Notes under the pieces: generated by a model | Told to the model about the DNA's origin: nothing | The model's database searches: none | The model's input: only the letters and a program-made list of their open reading frames with translations | Assembly (NCBI RefSeq): GCF_904528075.1 | Contig: NZ_LR882035.1 | Coordinates: 682,001-746,000 of the forward strand | DNA length: 64,000 nucleotides | Origin: Agreia sp. COWG | GTDB taxonomy: Bacteria; Actinomycetota; Actinomycetes; Actinomycetales; Microbacteriaceae | Direction of reading: 5' to 3' | Program-made: the position numbers and the translations under genes | Shown here: piece by piece, positions 54,801 to 64,000 of the stretch | Layout: each line of letters starts with the position of its first letter | Position numbering within the stretch: position 1 is the first letter of the stretch

Positions 54801-56267
54801 ATGACAACGTCGTCCGAAACCGAGTTCCTGGCCACCGTCCCGAACCAGCTGTACATCGGGGGCCAGTGGGTCGATGCGGAGGGTTTCGCGACGCTCGACG
54901 TGCTCGACCCGGCGACGGGTGAGTCGATCCGGGCGATCGCCGATGCCAGCCCGGCCGACGGCATCCGGGCGCTCGACGCTGCGGTCGCCGCCGCCGACGA
55001 CTGGGCTGCGACAGCACCCCGTGTGCGCGGAGAGATCCTGCGCAGGGCGTTCGACCTGCTGCAGGAGCGCAAAGAGCAGTTCGCCCTGTTGATGACGCTC
55101 GAGATGGGCAAGCCGCTTGCAGAGGCCAGGGGAGAGGTGGCATACGGCGGCGAGTTTCTCCGCTGGTTCAGCGAGGAGGCCGTGCGCATCTCGGGTCGCT
55201 ATGGACAGAACCCCGAGGGCACCGCAACGATGGTCGTCTCGGAACGTCCTGTCGGCCCGTGTTTTCTCATCACCCCGTGGAACTTTCCCCTCGCTATGGC
55301 GACGCGAAAGATCGCACCCGCTCTCGCGGCCGGCTGCACCGTCGTGGTCAAGCCGGCCGAGCTCACTCCGCTGACGACCCTGTTCTTCGCCCAGCTGCTC
55401 GAGGATTCGGGGCTTCCGGCCGGCGTGCTGAACGTCATCACCACGTCGACGTCGGGGCCCGTCTCCGAGCCGATCATCTCCGACCCTCGCCTCCGAAAGC
55501 TGAGCTTCACCGGGTCGACCGCTGTCGGCCAGAAGCTGATCGCCCAGTCGGCGACGAACGTTCTGCGTACCTCAATGGAGCTGGGTGGCAACGCGCCCTT
55601 CGTGGTGTTCGACGACGCCGACCTCGACAAGGCGGTCGAGGGTGCGCTGCTCGCGAAGTTCCGCAACATCGGCCAGGCCTGCACGGCCGCGAACCGCTTC
55701 ATCGTGCAGGAGTCCGTGGCAGAGGAGTTCGGGCGCCGCATCGCGGAGCGCGTCGCGGGCTTCACCATCGGTCGAGGCACAGACGACGGCGTCGACATCG
55801 GCCCGCTCATCAACGACAAGGCCGTCGACAAGGCGGATGCGCTCGTGCAGGATGCGCTCTCGCGAGGCGCCTCGCTCGTCACCGGCGGCAAGCGAATCGA
55901 GGGTGCCGGCAGCTTCTACGAGCCGACGGTCGTCGCGGGCGTCGTCGCGGGAAGCGACATCCTGCGGGAAGAGATCTTCGGCCCTGTGGTGTCGATCGTG
56001 ACGTTCCGAGACGAAGACGAGGGCGTGCGGCTCGCGAACGACACGGAGTACGGACTCGTGAGCTACGTCTTCACCCGCGACCTCGCGCGCGGCCAGCGCA
56101 TGATCGACAGGCTCGACACCGGCATGATGGGCCTCAACGTGGGCGTCGTCTCGAACGCCGCCGCACCCTTCGGCGGCGTCAAGATGTCCGGGCTCGGCCG
56201 TGAGGGCGGCCTCGAGGGAATCCACGAATACCTCTCGACGAAGTACACGCTGATTCCGCACTCCTAG
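54801..56267 (+). CDS. gabD: NAD(P)-dependent succinate-semialdehyde dehydrogenase
   Basis: 488 residues of the aldehyde dehydrogenase superfamily: ITPWNFPLAMATRKIAPALAAGCTVVVKPAELTPL, FTGSTAVGQKL, the catalytic Glu in ELGGNAPFVVFDDADLD and the Cys in IGQACTAANRF (near residue 290). Overall pattern and length fit GabD-type enzymes, though related aldehydes cannot be excluded. No GABA aminotransferase is adjacent. ATG 54801 follows GGAG. Confidence 0.88.
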   Translation: MTTSSETEFLATVPNQLYIGGQWVDAEGFATLDVLDPATGESIRAIADASPADGIRALDAAVAAADDWAATAPRVRGEILRRAFDLLQERKEQFALLMTLEMGKPLAEARGEVAYGGEFLRWFSEEAVRISGRYGQNPEGTATMVVSERPVGPCFLITPWNFPLAMATRKIAPALAAGCTVVVKPAELTPLTTLFFAQLLEDSGLPAGVLNVITTSTSGPVSEPIISDPRLRKLSFTGSTAVGQKLIAQSATNVLRTSMELGGNAPFVVFDDADLDKAVEGALLAKFRNIGQACTAANRFIVQESVAEEFGRRIAERVAGFTIGRGTDDGVDIGPLINDKAVDKADALVQDALSRGASLVTGGKRIEGAGSFYEPTVVAGVVAGSDILREEIFGPVVSIVTFRDEDEGVRLANDTEYGLVSYVFTRDLARGQRMIDRLDTGMMGLNVGVVSNAAAPFGGVKMSGLGREGGLEGIHEYLSTKYTLIPHS

Positions 56268-56274
56268 CGATCGA

Positions 56275-58134
56275 TCACACCAGCAGCTGGTGCTTCGCGA
56301 GGTCTTTATAGAGGGGCGTCGAGACGACCAGCTCGGAGTGGGTTCCCACTCCGACCACGCGTCCGTGCTCGAGCACCACGATCTGGTCGGAGTCGACGAC
56401 GGTCGACAGCCGGTGCGCGATCACGATCAGCGTGCGGTTCTCTGCGACCGCGTCGATCGCCTCGCGCAGCATCTGCTCGTTCAGCCCGTCGAGGCTCGAC
56501 GTCGATTCGTCGAGAAGAAGGATGGGCGGGGCGCTGAGCAGCGCCCGGGCGATGGCGAGCCGCTGGCGTTCTCCGCCCGAGAGCATCACGCCGTCTTCGC
56601 CGACGGCGGCGTCGAGGCCCTTCTCGCTGCGCCCGAGCACCTCCCCGAGGTTGACCGCATGCAGAACGCGCACACAGTCGGCATCGCTCGCGGCGGGTGA
56701 GGCCAGGAGCAGGTTCTCGCGTATCGTGCCGGCGAGCACGGGGGCGTCCTGCTCCACGTAGCCGATCTGCGATCTGAGCGTCTCGCGGTCGATGGCCCGG
56801 AGGTCGACGCCGCCGAGCCGCACGGTGCCGGAGGTCGGGTCGTAGAAGCGCTCGATCAGGGCGAGCATGGTGCTCTTGCCCGCGCCGGACGGTCCGACGA
56901 GCGCCGTGCGCTGGCCCTGGCGCGCCGCGAAGCTCACGCCGTGAAGAACGCCGGATGCCATGGGACCGCCCGCGGGGACGTCGCCCTCGGCGACGGTCGC
57001 GGGGGCATCCGAAGCGCCCTCGGGCGTTCCCGAGTAGGCGAAGTGCACCTCGTCGAACTCGAGCGCGACACCGTCGGCCGGTACGGTCGCGGCCGCACCG
57101 CGCGAGAGCTGCTCGTCGAATTGGGTCTCGCCCGGCAGATCGATGATCTCCTGGATTCGGCCGAGGGCGCCCAGCGCCTGGTTCACCGAGTTGAGCGCTC
57201 CGAAGGCCTGGCCCAGCGGCATGATCATCATGAACAGGAACAGGATGAACGAGATCAGACTGGCGATCGTGATGGTGCCGGCCGCAACCCTGAAGCCGCC
57301 GACGCCGAGAACGACCAGCAGAGACACCTGCAGAGCGATTCCCGCGATCGGCACCACGAGGGCCGAGATCTTGGCGACTCGTACGCCCATGTCGTAGGCA
57401 CCACGCGCATCCTGCTCGATCGCCGCGATCTCGCGCTCCGTCGCGTTCGAGGCGCGCACGGTGCGGATGGCACCGAGGGAGCGCTCGACGGCGGCCGCGA
57501 GGTCGCCGACCTTCTCCTGCTGCTTGCGGCTCGCTGTGCGCACCCGGCCGGAGATGAGCACCACGGTCACGACGGAGACGGCGATCACTAAAACGGTGAG
57601 GCCGAGGAGGACGGGATCGATGATGAGCATGGCGATGAGCGCGCCCACGAACACCAGGGAGCCACCGATCGCATCGACGAGTCCCTGCGTGATGACCGCA
57701 TACAGCAATGTGGTGTCGCTGCCCACCCGGCTCACGAGGTCGCCGGTGCGCCGCACGTCGAATTCCCGGATGGGCAGGCGCAGCATGCGCCTCACGAGCT
57801 GGCGCCGTGCCGAGAGCACGACCGCCGTTCCCGTGCGCTGCAGGAGGTAGTGCTGGAAGCCGGAGATGAGCCCCGACACGACGACGAGAACCACCAGCGC
57901 GGTCACCAGGGTTCCGAGGGGGTCACCCTTTTGCACCACGGTGATGACCTGGCTGACGAGCAGGGGCTGGGCCAGGCTCGCGCCCGCGCCCAGCACACTG
58001 AGCACGATCACGACGCCCAGGATCTTCTTGTGCTCGGTCAGATAGGGCAGCAGCTGGCTGAACCGGGCGCGAGGTCCGTCGTCGACCTTGGGGCTTCTCC
58101 CGAATCGACGACGGGGCTCTGCGGTGGTGCTCAT
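56275..58134 (-). CDS. ABC exporter, fused permease and ATPase
   Basis: 619 residues. Six membrane helices in the first 330 (LGVVIVLSVLGAGASLAQPLLV onwards), then an ATPase: Walker A VGPSGAGKSTMLALIERF, Q-loop YVEQDAPVLAGTIRENL, signature MLSGGERQRLAIARALL, Walker B PPILLLDESTSSLDG and a His in VIAHRLST. It works as a homodimer, exporting an unknown drug or lipid. It converges with gabD; the 116 nt behind it before the transporter gene carry its promoter and nothing else that I can see. Confidence 0.93.
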   Translation of the reverse strand: MSTTAEPRRRFGRSPKVDDGPRARFSQLLPYLTEHKKILGVVIVLSVLGAGASLAQPLLVSQVITVVQKGDPLGTLVTALVVLVVVSGLISGFQHYLLQRTGTAVVLSARRQLVRRMLRLPIREFDVRRTGDLVSRVGSDTTLLYAVITQGLVDAIGGSLVFVGALIAMLIIDPVLLGLTVLVIAVSVVTVVLISGRVRTASRKQQEKVGDLAAAVERSLGAIRTVRASNATEREIAAIEQDARGAYDMGVRVAKISALVVPIAGIALQVSLLVVLGVGGFRVAAGTITIASLISFILFLFMMIMPLGQAFGALNSVNQALGALGRIQEIIDLPGETQFDEQLSRGAAATVPADGVALEFDEVHFAYSGTPEGASDAPATVAEGDVPAGGPMASGVLHGVSFAARQGQRTALVGPSGAGKSTMLALIERFYDPTSGTVRLGGVDLRAIDRETLRSQIGYVEQDAPVLAGTIRENLLLASPAASDADCVRVLHAVNLGEVLGRSEKGLDAAVGEDGVMLSGGERQRLAIARALLSAPPILLLDESTSSLDGLNEQMLREAIDAVAENRTLIVIAHRLSTVVDSDQIVVLEHGRVVGVGTHSELVVSTPLYKDLAKHQLLV

Positions 58135-58250
58135 GCGATTCTGACGGCTTTCGGCTCGGGCTGTGCGGCGTGCAGCAACTCACCCATCTTCGACCATCGC
58201 CGTTGTTAATGCTCTGCTTACCGCCGCCGTTCGCGACGAGCAGAGCCGGC

Positions 58251-59651
58251 TTACGAGACGTTCGCCTCGTAGTCCATGTCTTTGGTCTCCTTGCTCAGCA
58301 GAAGGGCGACCAGAGTGATCATCGCCATGACGCTGAGATAGACGCCGACGAGCCAGGTGCTGCCTCCCGCCGCCGTCCAGAGCGCGACAGCGATGAACGG
58401 GGCCACTGCGGCGCCCAGGATGCTGGCGACGTTATAGCTGATCGCCGAACCGGTGTAGCGCACGTTGGTGGGAAAGAGCTCTGGCAGCACGGCACCCATG
58501 GGGCCGAAGGTGAGGCCCATCAGGGTGAATCCCACGATCAGAAGGGCCATCACGCCGACGAAGCCGCCGCCGAACAGGGGCACGAACAGGAACCCGAAGA
58601 CGATGATGCCCACGGTGACCCAGATGAGAGTCTTGCGGCGGCCGAACCTCTCCGCGAGCGGGCCGGCCACCAGCGTGAAGATCCCGAAGAAGATCACACC
58701 AACGATGAGCATCACCAGGAAGTCATTGCGGGTGTAGCCGAGCCCGGTCACAAAGGTGTCGGCGTTGAACGCCTTGCCCGCCTTGTCGGCTGCGGCCTTA
58801 CCCGCCTCGACGGATGCCGGGGTGGTTCCGTAGGTGAGCGTGAACGTCGTCATGAGGTAGAACAGCACGTAGGTGGCCAGCATGATGAACGTGCCGAGCA
58901 CGAGCTGGCGCCAGCTGGTCTTGAAGACCCTCGCCAAAGGAAGCTTCGCGACCTCACCGCTCTCGACCACCTTCGTGAAGGCGGGCGTTTCGATGAGCTT
59001 GAAGCGCACATACAGTCCGACGATCACGAGCAGAGCGCTGCCGATGAAGGGCACCCGCCAGCCCCAGGCCGCGAAGTCCTCGGGGCTCAGCCCGAGCGAG
59101 AGCCAGAGGAAGACGCCGTTGGCGATGATGAAGCCGATGGGCGCGCCCAACTGCGGGAACGTTCCGTAGATGGCTCGTTTGTTCTTGGGCGCGTTCTCGG
59201 TCGCCAGCAGGGCGGCACCGCTCCACTCGCCGCCGAGGCCGAGGCCCTGGCAGAACCTCAGGATCACGAGGAAGGTGGGGGCGAGAACGATCCAGCCGGG
59301 AGTGCCCGCCGTCGGCAGGCATCCGATGAGCACCGTGGCGATACCCATGGTGAGCAGCGACGCCACCAGAGTGCCCTTGCGCCCGATGCGATCACCGAAG
59401 TGGCCGAAGATGATAGAGCCGATGGGCCGGGCCACGAAGGCTGCGCCGAACGCGGCGAACGAGCTCAAGAGTGCGGTGGTGTCGTCGGCGTTCGGAAAGA
59501 ACAGTTTCGGAAAGACCAGCACCGCCGCGGTCGCGTAGACGTAGAAGTCGTAGAACTCGATCGATGTTCCGATGAGGCTGGCAACGATGACGCGTGAGCG
59601 GGGATTGGTCTTGGGCGCGGGCGGGGCGTCGGCCGGGGCATGTGATGACAT
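58251..59651 (-). CDS. MHS-family MFS transporter
   Basis: 466 residues from ATG 59651, twelve predicted helices. VIVASLIGTSIEFYDFYVYATAAVLVFPKLFFP is the metabolite:H+ symporter start, FGHFGDRIGRKGTLV and PLAERFGRRKTLI are the two MFS loop motifs, and RFCQGLGLGGEWSGAALLATENAP is the family's helix-5 signature. Relatives carry dicarboxylates, shikimate, proline betaine or similar; the substrate here is open. A longer frame upstream overlaps the ribokinase and is not supported. Confidence 0.92.
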   Translation of the reverse strand: MSSHAPADAPPAPKTNPRSRVIVASLIGTSIEFYDFYVYATAAVLVFPKLFFPNADDTTALLSSFAAFGAAFVARPIGSIIFGHFGDRIGRKGTLVASLLTMGIATVLIGCLPTAGTPGWIVLAPTFLVILRFCQGLGLGGEWSGAALLATENAPKNKRAIYGTFPQLGAPIGFIIANGVFLWLSLGLSPEDFAAWGWRVPFIGSALLVIVGLYVRFKLIETPAFTKVVESGEVAKLPLARVFKTSWRQLVLGTFIMLATYVLFYLMTTFTLTYGTTPASVEAGKAAADKAGKAFNADTFVTGLGYTRNDFLVMLIVGVIFFGIFTLVAGPLAERFGRRKTLIWVTVGIIVFGFLFVPLFGGGFVGVMALLIVGFTLMGLTFGPMGAVLPELFPTNVRYTGSAISYNVASILGAAVAPFIAVALWTAAGGSTWLVGVYLSVMAMITLVALLLSKETKDMDYEANVS

Positions 59652-59780
59652 GACGATCTTTCGATGGATGCTCTGGGGCAGAAGAAGGAAGGGGTGCACG
59701 CGCCCGTGCGTGGCCGCGACGTTGTTCGTTGCGGCAAGCACAGGCCGCTGTGGTGCGACCGGGGCGCTGTGGGTGAGCGC

Positions 59781-59795
59781 CGTACATACTGTACG
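59781..59795. promoter_or_regulatory. Palindrome CGTACA-N3-TGTACG between divergent genes
   Basis: CGTACATACTGTACG has 6-bp inverted arms around TAC and lies in the 235-nt region between the MHS transporter and the ribokinase. Its size and odd spacer suit a GntR-type or similar operator. The rest of the region (59652-59886) has no gene that I can support, apart from AGGATGG before the ribokinase start. Confidence 0.4.
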
Positions 59796-59886
59796 CCCCC
59801 GGGCGAGAGCCTCTAAAAAGAGCAACCCGTCAATAGGATGGAGGCGTTCGAGCCGCCCGGGATCGTTCAGTTCAGGATGGATTCTC

Positions 59887-60699
59887 ATGCCCCGCGTCGT
59901 CGTCGTCGGATCACTCAACATCGATTCGGTCGTCGAGGTGGAGCGACACCCGCAGCCGGGGGAGACGCTGATGGGTGGAGACCTGGCGACCTTCTTCGGC
60001 GGCAAGGGGGCGAACCAGGCGATGGCCGCCGCCGCTGCCGGGGCGGACGTTCTTTTCGTGGGCAGGGTCGGTGACGATGCGTCAGGAAGGCAGTACGTCG
60101 AGCGCCTCGCGGCCAGGGGCATCGACACCAGCGCTATCGCAATCACGCCGGGGGTCTCGACCGGCCACGCGATGATCGCGCTCGCTGCCGATGGAGAGAA
60201 CACCATCATCGTCTCGCCCGGCGCCAACGCACGCCTCACGTTCGCAGACCTCGAGCCGCTAGACGACCTCACCCCCGAAGATGTGTTGCTCGCGCCTCTC
60301 GAAAGCGATCTCGGGGTGATTGCCGAGGCCGCTCGGCGAGCCTCCGCCAGGGGAGCGCGGGTCATCGTGAACCTCGCCCCCTTCTCGGCGCTGCCGGAGG
60401 ACGTGCTGGCCCTGGCCGACCCCGTGGTGGTGAATGAGCACGAGGCCGAGTTGCTGGTCACATCCGGTCTTCGGGCGACCTCGCTGCTGGTCACCCTGGG
60501 CTCCGACGGGTCGCGCTGGGGCGACATCGAGGTGCCGGCAGACTCGGTGGGCACCGTGGTCGACACCACCGGCGCGGGGGACTGCTATTGCGGCACGCTC
60601 GCGGCTGCCCTCGCCGCGGGGCAGGATGAGCCAAGCGCCATGGCGCTTGCCAGCGAGGCGGCGGCTCGCGCCGTCGAGTGGCTCGGCGCGCAGCCCTGA
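59887..60699 (+). CDS. Ribokinase-like PfkB-family sugar kinase
   Basis: 270 residues from ATG 59887. VVVVGSLNIDSVVEVERHPQPGETLMGG and FFGGKGANQAMAAAAAG are the first PfkB signature region, and VVDTTGAGDCYCGTLAAALAAG holds the second with the catalytic Asp in GAGD. VVNEHEAELL adds a typical N-x-x-E motif. Ribose is the likely substrate (rbsK type), though related sugars or nucleosides are possible; ribokinases are usually about 300 residues, so this is somewhat short. It converges with ribH. Confidence 0.88.
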   Translation: MPRVVVVGSLNIDSVVEVERHPQPGETLMGGDLATFFGGKGANQAMAAAAAGADVLFVGRVGDDASGRQYVERLAARGIDTSAIAITPGVSTGHAMIALAADGENTIIVSPGANARLTFADLEPLDDLTPEDVLLAPLESDLGVIAEAARRASARGARVIVNLAPFSALPEDVLALADPVVVNEHEAELLVTSGLRATSLLVTLGSDGSRWGDIEVPADSVGTVVDTTGAGDCYCGTLAAALAAGQDEPSAMALASEAAARAVEWLGAQP

Positions 60700-60715
60700 T
60701 CGACCAGCCGTACGA

Positions 60716-61191
60716 CTAGCGGCGCTCCAACATGATCTGCCGGATGACCCTGGCGGTGGCGAGGGCCGCCTCGGCCGCCTCGGCACCCTTGTCCTCCTTC
60801 GAACCGGGCAGTCCGGCCCTGTCGAGGCCCTGTTGTTCGTCGTCGAGCGTGAGCACACCGAAGCCGACCGGCTTGCCCGTCTGCAGCGCGACCTGTGTGA
60901 GGCCGGTGGTGGCGGCATCCGACACGAACTCGAAGTGCGGCGTGCCGCCGCGGATGATCACTCCGAGCGCAACGACCGCATCGGCCCCGGCCTCGAGGGC
61001 CGTCTTCGCGACGACGGGCAGCTCGAAGCTGCCGGGAACGCGCACCTCTGAGACCTCGGCGCCCGAGGCGTCGAGAACCCGATGTGCTCCGGCGAGCAGG
61101 CCGTCGGTGATCTTCTCGTGCCACATGCCGGCCACGATCGTGACCTTGAAGCCGGTTCCGTCGATGTCGAGCTGGGGGGATCCTGCGCCGC

Positions 61192-61195
<4 letters not shown>
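60716..61195 (-). CDS. ribH: 6,7-dimethyl-8-ribityllumazine synthase
   Basis: 159 residues. It joins 3,4-dihydroxy-2-butanone 4-phosphate and the pyrimidine to make lumazine. [65 protein letters not shown] (with the catalytic His) and [20 protein letters not shown] are all conserved family segments. ATG 61195 overlaps the ribBA stop (ATGA). Last gene of the rib operon. Confidence 0.97.
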
Positions 61196-62462
<1,267 letters not shown>

Positions 62463-62466
<4 letters not shown>

Positions 62467-63089
62467 GATGCGCTCCCGAACCGCGTGCTGCCGAACGAGA
62501 GCAGCCGCTCCACGTGCCTCGCGAGAATATCGGTCTCGAGGTTGACTCGATCTCCCACCTCGAGTGCGCCCAGGGTCGTTGCGCTGAGCGTCTCGGGGAT
62601 GAGCGACACCTCGAACCAGTCGCCCTCGTCGTCGCGTCCGATGGTGGACACGGTGAGCGAGACGCCTGACACGGCGATGGATCCCTTGTCGACGACGAGC
62701 CGCGCGAGCTCCGCGGCGAGGCGGAAGCGCAGAACACTCCAGGCCTCGCCCGGGGTGGCGGCGAGCAGCTCTCCCGTGCCGTCGATGTGTCCCTGCACGA
62801 TATGCCCGCCCAGCCTGTCGCCGACTTCGGCGGCGCGCTCGAGGTTCACGGTGTCGCCGACCGTGAGCGATCCGATCGTCGACATCGACAGGGTCTGGGC
62901 CATGACGTCGGCGGTGAAGGAGTCGTCTGCCATTCCGACGACCGTCAGGCACACCCCGTTCACCGAGATGGAGTCGCCGTGCCGAGCGCCGGTGACGGCG
63001 AGCGGGCCGTGCACGGTCAGTCTCAATGCGTCGGCCGATCGGGCGACGGCCGCGACCGTGCCACGTTCTTCGATGATTCCGGTGAACAT
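62463..63089 (-). CDS. ribE: Riboflavin synthase alpha subunit
   Basis: 208 residues made of two lumazine-binding repeats: MFTGIIEERGTVAAV with VNGVCLTVVGMADDSFTADVMAQTL, then VQGHIDGTGELLAA and VDKGSIAVSGVSLTVSTIG with FEVSLIPETLSATTLG. It dismutates two lumazines to riboflavin. ATG 63089 overlaps the ribD stop by one base. Confidence 0.96.
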
Positions 63090-64000
63090 CAGCTGTCCTT
63101 CGATTCGGGAGGGGTGGTGGTCAGTGGGTGGGCGATGAGCAGCACGTCGTCGCCGAGTCGATGCACGGAGTCGAAGCTCAGCCGTCGCTGGTCGGTGATG
63201 GTCGGAACGTCGATATTCGTCACGGCCACGCGCGGCCCGCCGAGCAGGGTGGGAGCCACATAGGCCAGTACCTCGTCGGCGAGGCCGGCGGCCAGGAATG
63301 CGCTCGCGAGCGTCGGGCCGCCCTCGACGAACACGTGATGCACCGAGCGGGCGGCGAGGCGGCCGAGCAGGTCTGTCAGGTCGTGTCCGTCGAACACGAA
63401 GACGCCGGCCGGATGGGCGAGTACCCTCGCATCGCGAGCTATCGCGCGGCGTCCGACCACGACCGCGAGGGGCTGTTCCGAGAGCAGGGCGCCGTCGCGG
63501 TCACGCGCCGTGAGACCGGGATCGTCGGCGAGCACGGTGCCGGTCCCCACCAGGATCGCTCCGGCCTCGGATCGCCGACGATGCACGTCGTCCCTGGCCT
63601 CGACGCCGGTGATCCACTGGCTGCTGCCGTCGGCCGCGGCCGCCCTGCCATCGAGGCTCGACGCCCATTTCACGGTCACGAACGGCGTTCCCCGGCGCAC
63701 GGAGGTGAGCCAGGGCCGGATGTTCGCCTCGGCCTCGGCGCCGAGGAGCCCCGCCTCGACGCTGAGCCCGGCCTGGGCCAGACGGGCCGCCCCGCCCGAA
63801 GAGGCCGCTCCCGGATCGGCCACGGCATAGACCACGCGCGAGATCCCCGCGTCGATCAGGGCCACGCTGCACGGGCCGGTACTTCCGGTGTGATTGCAGG
63901 GTTCGAGGGTCACGATTGCGGTCGCGCCCCGGGCGAGATCCGGATGCGCCAGCGCCGACAGCGCGGCGACCTCCGCGTGCGGCGTTCCCTTGCCACGGTG
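63089..64000 (-). CDS. ribD: Riboflavin deaminase-reductase (5' end missing)
   Basis: The visible 303 residues start HRGKGTPHAEVAALS (zinc His and catalytic Glu) and EPCNHTGSTGPC (two zinc Cys), so the deaminase domain is nearly complete. After TFVTVKWASSLDGRAA comes the reductase domain with VGTGTVLADDPGLTAR and FVEGGPTLASAFLAAGLADEVL. The gene enters from the right edge; an FMN riboswitch, common before ribD, would lie outside the window. Confidence 0.95.
   Translation of the reverse strand, partial: HRGKGTPHAEVAALSALAHPDLARGATAIVTLEPCNHTGSTGPCSVALIDAGISRVVYAVADPGAASSGGAARLAQAGLSVEAGLLGAEAEANIRPWLTSVRRGTPFVTVKWASSLDGRAAAADGSSQWITGVEARDDVHRRRSEAGAILVGTGTVLADDPGLTARDRDGALLSEQPLAVVVGRRAIARDARVLAHPAGVFVFDGHDLTDLLGRLAARSVHHVFVEGGPTLASAFLAAGLADEVLAYVAPTLLGGPRVAVTNIDVPTITDQRRLSFDSVHRLGDDVLLIAHPLTTTPPESKDS

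Overview
The window is high-GC chromosomal DNA from an actinobacterium, most likely a member of the Microbacteriaceae. I infer this from GC-rich codon use, frequent GTG starts, dense ATGA/GTGA stop-start overlaps, a small SRP RNA, a 6C RNA, a malate:quinone oxidoreductase, a DUF1707 protein, a Rv2578c-type radical SAM protein, and gene order partly shared with the Mycobacterium tuberculosis dnaX-recR-lysC-asd, ponA2-RidA, Tad and topA-holB regions (from memory). I cannot name the genus. I see no insertion sequence, phage, CRISPR array or rRNA. Two genes run off the ends: an NAD(P)-binding protein at the left and ribD at the right.

Layout. 1-3272: partial SDR-like gene, SRP RNA, then a four-gene operon of two SipW-type exported proteins, an ER-type signal peptidase and a third exported protein. 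3368-6672: pta-ackA. 6677-9463: a large ATPase-LuxR regulator that contains a perfect 48-bp palindrome. 9574-17063: acetyltransferase, dnaX, recR, a PolA-like polymerase, lysC and asd. 17175-26053: DUF1707 protein, SGNH hydrolase, a two-component-like operon (response regulator, histidine kinase without a usual start codon, kinase-like membrane protein), mqo, and a GGDEF-EAL protein coupled to a receiver-like protein that lacks the phospho-acceptor Asp. 26060-28861: a TetR-like regulator divergent from a LuxI/FeeM-type N-acyltransferase and a cysteine-free ThiF/E1-like protein. 28864-30682: an SOS-box promoter driving a radical SAM gene, then tdk.

30679-38085: SGNH hydrolase, tRNA-Pro, metallophosphoesterase, class A PBP with PASTA domains, DUF4177 protein, RidA, acs and 6C RNA. 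38235-41878: a compact Tad-like pilus/secretion operon ending in a protein that joins a TadG-like membrane anchor to a VanY-type peptidase. 41856-49433: small hypothetical gene, topA, tmk, holB, a lipoprotein tripeptidyl aminopeptidase, a TetR regulator and tRNA-Thr. 49450-60699: oxidoreductase, PBP4-type carboxypeptidase, nicotinamidase, MMPL transporter, succinate-semialdehyde dehydrogenase, ABC exporter, MHS-family transporter and ribokinase. 60716-64000: riboflavin genes in the order ribD, ribE, ribBA, ribH (minus strand), each overlapping the next.

Most of the window is housekeeping: DNA replication and recombination (dnaX, recR, holB, topA, tmk, tdk), acetate metabolism (pta-ackA against acs), the aspartate family (lysC-asd) and riboflavin. 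The best candidates for new biology are the acyltransferase/E1-like pair at 27120-28861, the SipW operon at 875-3272, the Tad-VanY fusion at 41066-41878, and the palindrome inside the LuxR gene at 7789-7836.
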